Of a stretch of DNA of 64,000 nt, positions 17,421 to 26,292 are shown one piece after another (the stretch's first letter is position 1; the number at the start of each line of letters is the position of its first letter). Source of the stretch: CBDESN01 sp965242495 (lineage in GTDB: Bacteria > Pseudomonadota > Alphaproteobacteria > MPNO01). The stretch is taken from NCBI GenBank assembly GCA_965242495.1, contig OZ251446.1, forward strand, positions 868,001-932,000, in the 5' to 3' direction. Below the pieces are notes generated by a model. The model searched no databases and was not told the origin of the DNA. It saw nothing but the letters and a program-made list of their open reading frames with translations. Made by a program: the position numbers and the translations under genes.

Positions 17421-17445
17421 TTGGGTAAACAGGTATATAAGCCCC
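17421..17445 (-). repeat. Right terminal inverted repeat of the IS
   Basis: 25 bp, matching the complement of 15728-15752 at 24 positions. It is followed by AAACTTTG, which does not duplicate the octamer left of the element (AAAAAATT). Confidence 0.9.
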
Positions 17446-17645
17446 AAACTTTGGAGGGATTGAATGAGGAAAACCCGGATTACTATCCGTTCTTCCCTTC
17501 GAAGGAACGTTATCTGAATCTTATTCCCGAAGGTGGAAACTGGCACCATTTACCTGAAGAACTTAAGAGTAAAGCTTTAGGATTCTTGGGGCGGTCGCTC
17601 TGGATTCTTCCGTCGCCTCTCTCGCGAACGTCCATGCCCAGCACT
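17446..17645 (+). pseudogene. Fragment of a DNA cytosine-5 methyltransferase
   Basis: Right after the IS, one frame reads TLEGLNEENPDYYPF, ERYLNLIPEGGNWHHLPEEL and KSKALG. This matches the late target-recognition region of Dcm-like enzymes (IPEGGNW..LPEEL..ALGG). A different frame then gives GRSGFFRRLSRERPCPAL, matching the next conserved block (GGKTGFFRRLSWDRPSPTL in the family). So a small deletion shifted the frame. The catalytic PCQ and ENV motifs are absent. It is a dead remnant of a restriction-modification or solitary methylase gene, more AT-rich than the surroundings. Confidence 0.6.
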
Positions 17646-18000
17646 GGCCGGCCTCGTCCTCGCCCGGCAGCGGCCGGGGACGGCGAGCGGCGTGATCTTC
17701 GTCACCCTCGAGGACGAGACCGGCGTCGCCAACCTGGTCGTCTGGCCGACCATAGCCGAGCGCTGCCGCCGGGCGGTGACGGGCGCCCGGCTCATGCGCG
17801 CCGCGGGCGAGCTACAGCGGGAAGGGATCGTCATCCACGTCGTCGCCCGGCGGCTGGAGGACCTGACCGCCCGACTCCACGCCCTCGCCGCGCCCGACGG
17901 GGCCGCGCATCCCTCCCCCGAGCGCTCTTTCCCCGGCCGCTCCGCCTCCGGGTCCGCCGGGCGCAGCGGCCGGATGTTCCCGTCGCGGGATTTCCGCTGA
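17640..18000 (+). pseudogene. dnaE2: 3' fragment of error-prone DNA polymerase dnaE2
   Basis: The frame reading LAGLVLARQRPGTASGVIF, VTLEDETGVANLVVWP, LQREGIVIHVVARRLEDL and ending FPSRDFR is the OB-fold C-terminal end of DnaE2/ImuC. An intact DnaE2 is over 1000 residues; only about 115 remain. It joins the methyltransferase fragment near 17640 without a start codon of its own. No imuA or imuB is nearby. This is a truncated leftover, GC-rich like the chromosome, so it may be the native side of the island junction. Confidence 0.7.
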
Positions 18001-18268
18001 ACGCCGCCGCCGGCCGACTACGCAATGAAAAACAGGTATGTGAGCGTTCAAGGGTTTCCGAAGCGAAGTCCTGCGAAGTTGCCCGTTGTTTCGTCGCCGA
18101 TCTGGCGGCGGCGCAGGGCGGTCCGAACCGTAACGCCATCGACCGCTCTGTCTCTTGCGGGGCGCATCCCGCGCGCCTGTGAGGCTCAATGCGCCGTTCG
18201 GGATCGTCAAGGTCGAAGAGAGTTTCCTCGGCGCACGCTTCTCCGCGCGTCGCGGGTGGGGTTGAAGA
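18001..18268. other. Spacer between dnaE2 fragment and gmrSD gene
   Basis: I see no convincing gene, terminator or repeat in these 268 bp. Confidence 0.3.
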
Positions 18269-20113
18269 TCAGTAAGTTAGATCCTCCGAGGTCATGCTGT
18301 CCTGCTGGACCAGCTCGTAATCCACGGGCGGTTCCGAGCCTTCCTCGATCGTGTCGGGCGCGGTCTGCTTGCCCATCTCCTTCTGGATTACGCGGAGGAG
18401 TGCGGACTGGCGCGCGGCGAAGAACCCGTCGAAGTCGTCGGCGCGCAGCTGCGCGGGATCGATAAGGTGCGTGCGGAGGTACTCGTCGAGCCTGTCGTGC
18501 GGAACCTCAACCTCGATGCGCCCGAGATACTCGCTCGGCGCCCGCCCGCCGATGCTGCGGTTGGTTCGCGCCCTGAGCGGCGTCTTGTTGATGATCGAGT
18601 CGCATCGCGTGGACTCGATGCCATTCTCGCGGCACCACCCCTGCGGAAAGACGTGGTGGATGTCGATGCGCTCGTCGAAGTAGCTCTGAATCGACGATTC
18701 CTCTCCCGTCACCCAGTCGCGTGCGCGCTCACGCAGCAGCAGGGCGTAGATGCCCTTGTAGGCCGCGCTGTTTCTGGTGCGGAGTGTGGTCAGTCGCGCC
18801 GTCGCAAATTCCGCGTCGTAGATGGTGTCGGGTTCGGTGCCGCCGTCCCGTACCCAGCTCACGACCTGAGGGAGATCGCGAGCGAAGCGGGACTCAGTCG
18901 CGCCGACATACAGCTCGCCGAATACCCCGCACCAGTACCAGCGAGCGAGTCTCTCCCGGGCGTCGTGCGCCTCCCAGTCTTTGCCGAGTACGGTCAGTAT
19001 GGCCGCGAGCGGAATCAGCTGGCTGCCGTAGGGCAGAAACTTGATGTCGTACAGGTGCTGCGAGTGAAGGAACCGCGCCGCGCGCTCAAAACCCGCCATC
19101 ATGGGCTCGGCCCAGCGCTGGTACTCGGCCAACTCGAGCTTCAGCATGTCCGCGCGCTTGCAGCCGATACCTGGCGCGCGGCCCTCGTCCGTGTCGCTCG
19201 CGAGCGCGGCGTTCCGGCGCTCTTGCGTGGCGAGCAGGGTCACCGCCTGCAGGAAGTCCGTGTTGGAAACCTCGGCGAGGATCGACCGGGAGCGGATTCT
19301 GCGCTCACGATCTTCCCAATCGGGGCGCAGCTGGAAATCGTCGGCGGCGAAGGTCGCCGTCAACAGTTCGAACACGGTGAGCGTCACGCCACGTGTGTTC
19401 ACCTTTTCGAAGACTTGGCAGACCGCTTCCTTCGGGGTGTCCTTGCCAAGCTGGATGACCGGCACTTGGTATTGCTGGAACCTTTTGATGATTCTTTCTT
19501 CAAAATTGTTCCACAACTCTATTTTCTCTTTGTCGTATTCCCAGAATCGCTCGAAATTCATTCTCCACTCGCTTGCGCCGAACACCTTGCCAAGCGGAAA
19601 AAGCATGGCTTCGTACTCGCGTTCGGGAGTCGAGTAGTCCTCGACGATGTCTCTGCCGAACCGCTTGACCTGCCGGTCGGCGGGCAGCGAGATGACCGCC
19701 TCCTCGCGATCAGCGTTCTCATCGAGGGCCCGTTGCATGTTGATGTAATGCCAGCGCTCTACCTCGCGGCCCTGGTCGCTCGTCCGCACGGGCTCGCCGA
19801 GGCTGAGCGACTGGAAAAGGGACGTGAGGCGCTGCTGCCCGTCGAGGATCAGGCGTTCTGCGTCGTGCCGCGGGGGCGCGGATACGCCCTCCAGGGGACG
19901 CTGCCGGAAGCGGATCGTCTCGCCTCCCGCCCGCAGCATCATCACCGCGCCGATGGGGTAGCCGAGGGAGATGCTCGCCAGCAGGCTCTTGACGTGGTCG
20001 TCGTCCCACACCCAACCGCGTTGGAAGTCCGGCAGTTGCGTCCTGCCGTCGCCGACCTCGCTGAGCAGCTTGCTGAGCCATTCCTTCTCGATGTAGTAGG
20101 TCGCGACATCCAC
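18269..20113 (-). CDS. GmrSD-like (DUF262/DUF1524) type IV restriction protein
   Basis: A 614-residue single-chain protein. The N-terminal DUF262/GmrS part has the QRGWVW motif (31-36) and the nucleotide-linked DGQQRLTSL (91-99), plus VFEKVNTRGVTL. The C-terminal DUF1524/GmrD part has the HNH-like HHVFP (486-490) with the downstream asparagine-rich stretch INKTPLRARTN. Related proteins cut modified phage DNA. The GTG at 20111-20113 is chosen because GGAGGAGG lies 9 nt upstream. It stands alone in a patch with abiE, an IS and a methylase fragment, so a defence role is likely. No methylase partner is intact. Confidence 0.83.
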   Translation of the reverse strand: MDVATYYIEKEWLSKLLSEVGDGRTQLPDFQRGWVWDDDHVKSLLASISLGYPIGAVMMLRAGGETIRFRQRPLEGVSAPPRHDAERLILDGQQRLTSLFQSLSLGEPVRTSDQGREVERWHYINMQRALDENADREEAVISLPADRQVKRFGRDIVEDYSTPEREYEAMLFPLGKVFGASEWRMNFERFWEYDKEKIELWNNFEERIIKRFQQYQVPVIQLGKDTPKEAVCQVFEKVNTRGVTLTVFELLTATFAADDFQLRPDWEDRERRIRSRSILAEVSNTDFLQAVTLLATQERRNAALASDTDEGRAPGIGCKRADMLKLELAEYQRWAEPMMAGFERAARFLHSQHLYDIKFLPYGSQLIPLAAILTVLGKDWEAHDARERLARWYWCGVFGELYVGATESRFARDLPQVVSWVRDGGTEPDTIYDAEFATARLTTLRTRNSAAYKGIYALLLRERARDWVTGEESSIQSYFDERIDIHHVFPQGWCRENGIESTRCDSIINKTPLRARTNRSIGGRAPSEYLGRIEVEVPHDRLDEYLRTHLIDPAQLRADDFDGFFAARQSALLRVIQKEMGKQTAPDTIEEGSEPPVDYELVQQDSMTSEDLTY

Positions 20114-20310
20114 CGCAGATTCTCCTCCTCCCAGCGCGCTCGCACGCCATGCGGTATGTGTGACGTCGAACCGACCCACATCCGCCCGCGTCGGGACCGT
20201 ATACCGCCGCTCAAGCGCGGTTCGACCCATGAGCAGCAGGGAAGGACGGTGCGGACGCCGGTCGGCGTTCGGCTCTCACACGTGCTTCGTTACGTCACCT
20301 GACACGGATC

Positions 20311-20739
20311 CTACGCCATCGCGGGCTCCGGCTTCTCCTTCCGCACGCCTTCGGCGGCGGCGTCGAAACCGACCTCGACCAGGACCCCGTTGGGATCGTA
20401 CAGGAACAGCTGCACCACCCTGCCGTCGGCGACCCGGCGCCGGTCGTAGGCGATGCCGCGCCGCTTCAGGTTCGCCTCGAAGCCGCGCAGGCCGGCGGCG
20501 AACAGCCCCACGTGGTCGAGGCCGTCGCCCATGCCGGCGGGATCGGTGCGCGGCGGGCTGTCGGGCTCGCTCGGCGACAGGTGGACGATCGGCTGGTCGC
20601 CGCAATAGAGCCAGTAGCCGGGCGTGTCGAACGGCGGCCTGTCGCCGATCGTCAAGCCCACGACGTCGACGTAGAAGTCCTTCGTCTCCTCCATGAGCAG
20701 CGTGCGGATGTTGACGTGGTTGAGACTCGTGATCGGCAT
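20311..20739 (-). CDS. VOC-family (glyoxalase/dioxygenase fold) protein
   Basis: A 142-residue vicinal-oxygen-chelate protein. Metal ligands are likely H8 in TSLNHVNIRT, the histidine in DGLDHVGLFA and E122 in GVLVEVGF. The pair of beta-alpha-beta-beta-beta modules is complete. Such proteins are lyases, dioxygenases or isomerases, and the substrate cannot be read from sequence. The ATG at 20737-20739 follows GGGAGGG. It diverges from the isochorismatase-family gene, 117 bp away, suggesting shared control within the catabolic cluster. Confidence 0.8.
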   Translation of the reverse strand: MPITSLNHVNIRTLLMEETKDFYVDVVGLTIGDRPPFDTPGYWLYCGDQPIVHLSPSEPDSPPRTDPAGMGDGLDHVGLFAAGLRGFEANLKRRGIAYDRRRVADGRVVQLFLYDPNGVLVEVGFDAAAEGVRKEKPEPAMA

Positions 20740-20856
20740 GGCGTGACCCTCCCCGGGCGCGCCGGGCGCCTTGCGTCGGCCGGACGCCCGGCATAGGTTC
20801 GGACTCGATCCCCTGCGACTCATCATGACCCAACCCGAGCCACGGAGGCAAGATCA

Positions 20857-21621
20857 ATGGCGGAGCCCGTCTGGAACCGGTTCCTGACCGAGCGCGACAA
20901 GCAGGTCTTCGGCGCCGCCGGCTACGGCCGGCGCGCCGGCTTCGGCGAGCGGCCGGTCATCCTGGTCATCGACGTCAACTACAACTTCACCGGCGACAAG
21001 CCCGAGCCGATCCTCGAATCGATCAAGCGCTGGCCCAACTCCTGCGGCGAGGAGGCCTGGGAGTCGATGCGCCACACCAGGAAACTCCTGGAGGCCGGCC
21101 GCGGCAAAGGCCTCCCGGTGATCTACACCACCGGCGCGATGCGGGCCGACGGCTGGGACCGCGGCTCCTGGGCGTGGAAGAACAGCCGGACCGGCGAATG
21201 GCGCTCCGTCGAAGACCCGCGCGCGACCAACCTCGACGGCAACGAGATCAACGCCGAGGTCGCGCCCGGGCCGCGCGACATCGTGATCGAGAAGCTCAAG
21301 CCCTCGGGATTCCACGGCACGCCGCTCAACTCGTTCCTGATCAACCTCAAGGCGGACTCGATCCTGATGGTGGGCACGACCACCAGCGGCTGCGTGCGCG
21401 CCTCGGTGATCGACGGCTTCAGCGAGAATTACCGCATCGCCCTGGTCGAGGAAGGCTGCTTCGACCGCTCCGAAGCGTCGCACGCGATCAACCTGTGCGA
21501 CATGAACGCCAAATACGCCGACGTGGTGGGCGTCGACGAGACGATCGAATACATCGAGAGCCTGCCCGACGGGCTGTTCGACCTGCCGCCCGGGGCGCCG
21601 CTGTCGGAGGCTCGCGGATAG
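20857..21621 (+). CDS. Isochorismatase-family cysteine hydrolase
   Basis: A 254-residue alpha/beta hydrolase of the isochorismatase/N-carbamoylsarcosine amidase family. The catalytic triad is visible: Asp in ILVIDVNYNF, Lys in VIEKLKPSGFHGT, and nucleophile Cys in GTTTSGCVRASVIDG. The cis-peptide region (TTTSGC) is conserved. Members hydrolyse C-N or vinyl-ether bonds of amides and carbamoyl compounds. It is followed by two TauE/SafE exporters on the opposite strand and lies near ubiD and dioxygenase genes. An amidase step in aromatic or N-heterocycle breakdown is a reasonable inference. Confidence 0.87.
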   Translation: MAEPVWNRFLTERDKQVFGAAGYGRRAGFGERPVILVIDVNYNFTGDKPEPILESIKRWPNSCGEEAWESMRHTRKLLEAGRGKGLPVIYTTGAMRADGWDRGSWAWKNSRTGEWRSVEDPRATNLDGNEINAEVAPGPRDIVIEKLKPSGFHGTPLNSFLINLKADSILMVGTTTSGCVRASVIDGFSENYRIALVEEGCFDRSEASHAINLCDMNAKYADVVGVDETIEYIESLPDGLFDLPPGAPLSEARG

Positions 21622-21637
21622 GGCCGCGCGCCGGGCG

Positions 21638-22381
21638 TCACAGCAGCAGGAGCGCGCCGGCCACCAGGGCCATGCCCCAGAGCGAGACCCGGCGGAACGT
21701 CCGGTCGCTCGCGCGGCCGAACAGCCCGGCGCCGAGCCAGACCGCCAGCAGATAGGGGATGGCGGCGAAGGCGCCGATCCACAGCATCCGCCCGGTGAAG
21801 GCGCCGCCGACGACGAAGGCGCCGGTCGCGGCCAGCTGCACGACGGTGGCGTAGAAGATGAAGTTGGCGCGATTGGCCGCGGCGCCGCCGGGGCCGGACA
21901 TCAGATAGAGGAAGACCGGCGGCCCGCCGAGCGACACCGCCCCGGCCAGTATCCCCGACGCCCCGCCGACCGCGGCCCCCGCCGCCAGGCCGCGCCGCCC
22001 GGCATAGCGCCAGCCGGTAAGCAGCAGGATCGCGAAGACGACCGCCGAACCGGCGACGGCGCGGCGCATCACCTCCTCGTCTATGGTGAGCAACGCCGCG
22101 GCGCCGAACGGCGTCGCGACCGCCGCGACGACGACCAGCGGCGTCATCTCGCGCCAGCCGACATGCGGCAGCGCGCCCGGCGCCAGCTGGAGCGTCGTCA
22201 GCGAGTTCAGCAGCAGCACGATCGGCACCGCTTCGCGCGGGCCGATGAGCGCGCTCAGCACCGGCGCGAGCAGGAAGTTGGCGAGCGCCCCGCCGGTGAA
22301 GCCGCGCACGACCCCGCTGGCGACGGCCGCGACGGCGAGGATCGACCAGTCGAGGGCGGATAGGGACGGATCGACGGGCAC
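21638..22381 (-). CDS. TauE/SafE-family membrane exporter (first of two)
   Basis: A 247-residue protein with about eight hydrophobic segments. TauE/SafE motifs are present: GVVRGFTGGALANFLLAPVL near the N-terminus and LAGAVSLGGPPVFLYLM in the middle. Family members export sulfite, sulfoacetate or other organic anions. The next gene upstream encodes a paralogue with the same layout 6 bp away. It probably exports or imports a small anion made by the nearby catabolic enzymes. Confidence 0.82.
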   Translation of the reverse strand: MPVDPSLSALDWSILAVAAVASGVVRGFTGGALANFLLAPVLSALIGPREAVPIVLLLNSLTTLQLAPGALPHVGWREMTPLVVVAAVATPFGAAALLTIDEEVMRRAVAGSAVVFAILLLTGWRYAGRRGLAAGAAVGGASGILAGAVSLGGPPVFLYLMSGPGGAAANRANFIFYATVVQLAATGAFVVGGAFTGRMLWIGAFAAIPYLLAVWLGAGLFGRASDRTFRRVSLWGMALVAGALLLL

Positions 22382-22387
22382 GGCCGC

Positions 22388-23125
22388 TCACGCCGCCAGC
22401 GTGGCGAGTCCGATGGCGAGCAGGAGCCACAACGCCGCGCGGCGGACCTGCGCCTCGCTGGCGACGCGGAACAGCCGCTCGCCGATCCAGGTGCCGAGCG
22501 CCTGCGACGGAACCATGATCGCGACGACCCAGAGCGCCGTCGCCCCGAACGCGCCGATCGCGGCGAAGACCAGCAGGGCGACGAGCTGGACGAACAGGAA
22601 GTAGCAGATGATGTCGGCCCGGTTGACCGCGACGCGGTCGGGGCTCGCCAGCAGATAGGCGATCACCGGCGGGCCGCCGATCGAGGCGGCCCCGGTGAGC
22701 AGGCCGCCCAGCCCGCCCACGCCGGCGCTGACGTAGCGGCTTGGCGATCCCCGGTAGCGCCAGCCATGCATCATCGCCAGCGTCATGACGACCACCGCGG
22801 CGGAGATGCCGCGGCGCATGACTTCCTGATCGACGGCGACCAGCGCCAGGACCCCGATCGGCGCGCCGATGCAGCCGGCGACCGAAAGGGCGCTCACCCG
22901 CCGCCAGCCGATGTCGCGCCATGCGCCCGGCAGCAGCTGCAGGGTGGACAGGATCAGGAGCAGCAGGATCGCGGGCACGGCGACGCGCGGGCCGACGACG
23001 ACGCTGAGCACGGGCGCGATCACCAGCGCCGCGCCGAATCCGGTGAAGCCGCGGACGACGGAGCCCAGCAGCACGGCCGCGTTGATCAGAGCCGCTTCTG
23101 CGAGCGTCAGGTCGAACCCGGGCAT
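22388..23125 (-). CDS. TauE/SafE-family membrane exporter (second of two)
   Basis: A 245-residue paralogue of its neighbour, with matching motifs SVVRGFTGFGAALVIAPVL and LTGAASIGGPPVIAYLL. The GFTGFG and GGPP motifs are duplicated across the two halves, as in the family. ATG at 23123-23125. Tandem TauE pairs may work as a heterodimer or reflect a recent duplication. It lies 31 bp downstream of ubiD on the same strand, so it is probably co-transcribed with that decarboxylase. Confidence 0.82.
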   Translation of the reverse strand: MPGFDLTLAEAALINAAVLLGSVVRGFTGFGAALVIAPVLSVVVGPRVAVPAILLLLILSTLQLLPGAWRDIGWRRVSALSVAGCIGAPIGVLALVAVDQEVMRRGISAAVVVMTLAMMHGWRYRGSPSRYVSAGVGGLGGLLTGAASIGGPPVIAYLLASPDRVAVNRADIICYFLFVQLVALLVFAAIGAFGATALWVVAIMVPSQALGTWIGERLFRVASEAQVRRAALWLLLAIGLATLAA

Positions 23126-23156
23126 CGGCCGCCCCGGCGCGCCGGCCGGGGTCGCC

Positions 23157-24638
23157 TCAGCCTTCGAGCAGATGCGCCCATTTGCGCCGGGTCTCGGCCA
23201 TGACCGCCTCGCTCGCCGCGGCGACCGGCGGGAACTCGTCCCGCCAGTCATAGGGCCGGCAGGCATCGACGATCGCCCGCGTGTTGGCGTCCTCGCCCGC
23301 CCGCAGCAGCGGATCCAGCGGTCCGCTCCAGGCCTTGTGGATGAACTCGATGTCGCGGGCCGGGTCGCAGCGGGTGGACAGCGCCCAGATCACGTCGAAC
23401 GTGTTGGTCGGGTCCACGTCGTCGTCGACCACGACCACCCAGCGGCCCATATAGTTCCCGGCATGGCAGCTGTTGACCAGCTGGCCCGCCTGCCGGGCGT
23501 GGCCGTTGTAGAGCTGCTCGATGGCGATGACGTTGAACAGGCGCGCTCCGCCCGCCTCGTGCGACCACACGCCTCTGACGCCGGGAAGCCCCGCCTTCTC
23601 GACCTCGTCCCAGATGGTCGCGGCCTTGGTGACGCATTTGGAGAAGGCGTAGTCGTGCGGCGGCCGGCCCGGCCGGGCGGTGGTGATGATCGGGTCGTCC
23701 CGGTAGTAGACGCGGCGGACGCGCACCGCCGGCTGGGTCTGCTCGCCGCTGGCGTAATAGCCGGTGAACTCGCCGAACGGCCCCTCGACGCGCATGTCGT
23801 CGGGACGGATCTCGCCTTCGAGCACGATCTCGTCGCGGGCCGGGATCGGCAACCGGTGGAGCTCGCTCTCGACGACCTCGAACGGCCGGCCCCGGTGGCC
23901 GCCGGCATAGGCGATCTCCGACGTCCCGTAGTCGATCTCGTTGCCGGCGGCGAGGAACAGCAGCGGATCCGTGCCGACGCTGATAACCACCGGGCAGGGC
24001 TCGCCGCGGGCGAAGTATTTCTCGCGGATCAACCGGCCGTGCTTGCCGGGCGACATCCACAGGCCGACGCTGTTGCGGTCGAACAGCTGCACGCGGTAGG
24101 CGCCGGCGTTGATCCAGCCTTCGTCCGGGTCGCGCATGACGACGAGATCGTGGGTGCCGAGATAGCGCCCGCCGTCGCGCTCGTGCACGGTGGGGATGGG
24201 AAACTTGAACAGGTCGACCTCGTCGTCGCGGTCGACGTTGTCGAGCACCGGCCCGCGCGCGACGCGGATCTCCGGCAGCGGGTCGAAGCCCGCGCGCATC
24301 CGGTCGCGATAGGCGCGGACGCAATCGGCGCCGCCGGCCGGCTCGGGAAAGCCGAAGGTGAGAGCGAAGCGCCGGCGCGTGTTGGTCGCGCCCCAGGCGA
24401 CGCGGAAGCCCGGCGCGAAACCCGGCACGTTGTCGAACAGCAGCGCCGGCGGGTTGTCCGGCCGCTCGGCGCCCAGCAGTTCCGAGATCGCGCCCATCTC
24501 GATGTCCCGGTCGGCACCGTCGATCCGCCGCAACTCGCCGATCCCGTCGACCCGGTCCAGGAATTCCCGCAGGTCCTCGTGCCGGTCGTTGTGCTGGATC
24601 CAGGACGCCCGCGCGCCCTCTCCGTCCTGCGTCGCCAT
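23157..24638 (-). CDS. UbiD-family prenylated-FMN decarboxylase
   Basis: A 493-residue UbiD-type decarboxylase. Family blocks are visible: LREFLDRVDGIGELRRID at the start, a prFMN/metal region around INAGAYRVQLFDRNSVGLW, and the catalytic stretch EGPFGEFTGYY with its glutamates. UbiD enzymes remove or add CO2 on aromatic or unsaturated acids and need a UbiX-made cofactor. No ubiX is in this window. Its position beside two exporters and near a ring-hydroxylating dioxygenase points to aromatic acid catabolism rather than ubiquinone synthesis. Confidence 0.87.
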   Translation of the reverse strand: MATQDGEGARASWIQHNDRHEDLREFLDRVDGIGELRRIDGADRDIEMGAISELLGAERPDNPPALLFDNVPGFAPGFRVAWGATNTRRRFALTFGFPEPAGGADCVRAYRDRMRAGFDPLPEIRVARGPVLDNVDRDDEVDLFKFPIPTVHERDGGRYLGTHDLVVMRDPDEGWINAGAYRVQLFDRNSVGLWMSPGKHGRLIREKYFARGEPCPVVISVGTDPLLFLAAGNEIDYGTSEIAYAGGHRGRPFEVVESELHRLPIPARDEIVLEGEIRPDDMRVEGPFGEFTGYYASGEQTQPAVRVRRVYYRDDPIITTARPGRPPHDYAFSKCVTKAATIWDEVEKAGLPGVRGVWSHEAGGARLFNVIAIEQLYNGHARQAGQLVNSCHAGNYMGRWVVVVDDDVDPTNTFDVIWALSTRCDPARDIEFIHKAWSGPLDPLLRAGEDANTRAIVDACRPYDWRDEFPPVAAASEAVMAETRRKWAHLLEG

Positions 24639-24763
24639 CGCGGGCGGCCTCCCCGGTTCGGTGGTCGGGCGGATACTACGGACCGCGCCCGGCGAAAGCG
24701 AGTTTCCGTCTTGCCATCGGCGGGGCGCCCGTCGCAGAGTGCCGCATGAGGAGGCGCGCGCAG

Positions 24764-25954
24764 ATGACTCCCGCCGGGACCATGGGCAAGTTCGAGATCC
24801 GGCCCGAATGGGTCCATCTGCAATATGCGGAGACCGCGCAGTTCACCGAGACCTACGGCTTCGCCGGCGCGCACGGGATGGTGAACCTGGAGGGAATCCG
24901 ATACCTGCCCGAGGGCCGGGCGTCGGACACGCTGCTGGTCTACATGCATCCCTCGTCCACGCTCCAGCTCCTGCCGATGCCGCGCGCCATGGCCGCGGCC
25001 GGCGCGCACGTGCTGTGCGCGGGCAGCCGCTACGCCAGGAACGATTCGGCCCTGATCATGGAGAAGGTGGCGCTCGACCTCGGCGCCTATATCCGCCACG
25101 CCAGGGAGGAATGGGGCTACGACAAGATCGTCCTCTGCGCCTGGTCGGGCGGCGGGTCGCTGTCGCTGTTCTATCAGAGCGAGGCCGAATCCCCGTCGAT
25201 CGCGGCGACGCCGGCGGGCGATCCGGTGGACCTGAAAGCGGCGGGGCTGGTCCCGGCCGACGCGGTGATCTTCCAGGCGGCGCATCTGAGCCGCGCCATC
25301 CTGCTCGCCGACTGGATCGACCCCTCGGTAGGCGACGAGGACGACCCGGACCGCCGCGACCCGGAACTCGACATCTACGACCCCGCCAACCCGAACCGGC
25401 CGCCCTACGCGCCCGCCTATATCGCGCGCTACCGGGCGGCGCAGCTGGCGCGGGTGCGGCGTCGGACCGCCTGGGTCAAGGACGCGCTGGAGCGGCTGAA
25501 ACGGCGCGGCGGCCATGAGCTGGAGCGCGGCTTCGTCACCCACCGCACGATGGCGGAGCCGCGCTTCGTCGACCCGACCGTGGAGCCCAACGACCGCAAG
25601 CCGGGCTGGTGCTATCTGGGACGGCCCGAGACGGTCAATTCGGGGCCGGTCGGGGTCGCCCGCTTCTCGACGCTGCGGTCCTGGCTTTCGCAATGGTCCT
25701 ACGACGACAGCAACGTCCACGGGCCGCGCTGCGCCGCCCGCATCGCCGCGCCGTTGCTGGCGATCGAGAACTCGGCCGACGACGCCGTGCCGCAGACGCA
25801 TACCGGCGTCATCCACGACGCCGCGGCGAGCGCCGACAAGACGCTCGAAGTGATCGCCGGCGCGAACCACTATTACGTCGGCCAACCGGCCCTGCTCGCG
25901 CAGGCCGTCCGCATCTGCCTGGACTGGATGGCCGCGCGCGGCTTTGCGGGCTGA
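24764..25954 (+). CDS. Alpha/beta hydrolase
   Basis: A 396-residue hydrolase. The nucleophile elbow AWSGGG gives the serine, ENSADDAVPQTH the acid, and IAGANHYY the histidine near the C-terminus. A long insert between nucleophile and acid (with many Asp/Pro) forms a lid. ATG at 24764 is preferred because GAGGAGG lies 8 nt upstream; an earlier ATG at 24746 overlaps that site. It diverges from ubiD. It could cleave esters or C-C bonds of ring-cleavage products. The precise substrate is unknown. Confidence 0.82.
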   Translation: MTPAGTMGKFEIRPEWVHLQYAETAQFTETYGFAGAHGMVNLEGIRYLPEGRASDTLLVYMHPSSTLQLLPMPRAMAAAGAHVLCAGSRYARNDSALIMEKVALDLGAYIRHAREEWGYDKIVLCAWSGGGSLSLFYQSEAESPSIAATPAGDPVDLKAAGLVPADAVIFQAAHLSRAILLADWIDPSVGDEDDPDRRDPELDIYDPANPNRPPYAPAYIARYRAAQLARVRRRTAWVKDALERLKRRGGHELERGFVTHRTMAEPRFVDPTVEPNDRKPGWCYLGRPETVNSGPVGVARFSTLRSWLSQWSYDDSNVHGPRCAARIAAPLLAIENSADDAVPQTHTGVIHDAAASADKTLEVIAGANHYYVGQPALLAQAVRICLDWMAARGFAG

Positions 25955-25979
25955 CCCCGCCCCGGCTCGGGCGCCGGGG

Positions 25980-26129
25980 TCAGAACACGCCGAACATGGC
26001 GAGGAAATACACCGCGATGCCGGCCCCGAAGAGGACGAAGCTCATCGCCGTGTTGCGCGTGAGCCGCCGCGTGCGCTCCGCCACCGTCTCCCCCGTGGAC
26101 TCGCGTTCGGTCGCATCCGTGGCTGCCAT
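25980..26129 (-). CDS. Small single-helix membrane protein
   Basis: A 49-residue frame beginning MAATDATERESTGETVAERT, followed by one clear hydrophobic helix (residues 29-49) and ending MFGVF. The layout (charged soluble front, one C-terminal transmembrane helix) recalls small respiratory-complex or assembly subunits, but I recognise no family. No strong ribosome-binding site is present. It is convergent with the hydrolase gene and 160 bp upstream of the dioxygenase beta gene end. Confidence 0.45.
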   Translation of the reverse strand: MAATDATERESTGETVAERTRRLTRNTAMSFVLFGAGIAVYFLAMFGVF

Positions 26130-26292
26130 GTCGGGATCCCGAGACACTGATTCAGAGGTCGTCCGGAACGATATGCCCTTGCGCCCGGCTCCGCAACGCC
26201 GCAGGTTCCCTTCTGATCGGCCCGATCGGCGGCGGCGCGACGCTCCCTCATGAACGCGCCGCGCCCGACCGGGGAACCGCCCGGCAGCCGCC

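Larger units (their letters stand above)
15728..17445 (+). mobile_element. IS1595-family insertion sequence with passenger genes (1718 bp)
   Basis: Terminal inverted repeats of 25 bp (15728-15752 and 17421-17445) match at 24 positions, starting GGGGCTTATATACC. Between them lie an IS1595-type transposase, an HNH-type passenger gene and a 48-codon open frame, all on the plus strand with overlapping ends. Members of this family normally create 8-bp target duplications. The flanking octamers here are not the same, which suggests loss or rearrangement after insertion. The transposase and both ends look intact, so the element could still be mobile. Confidence 0.9.
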
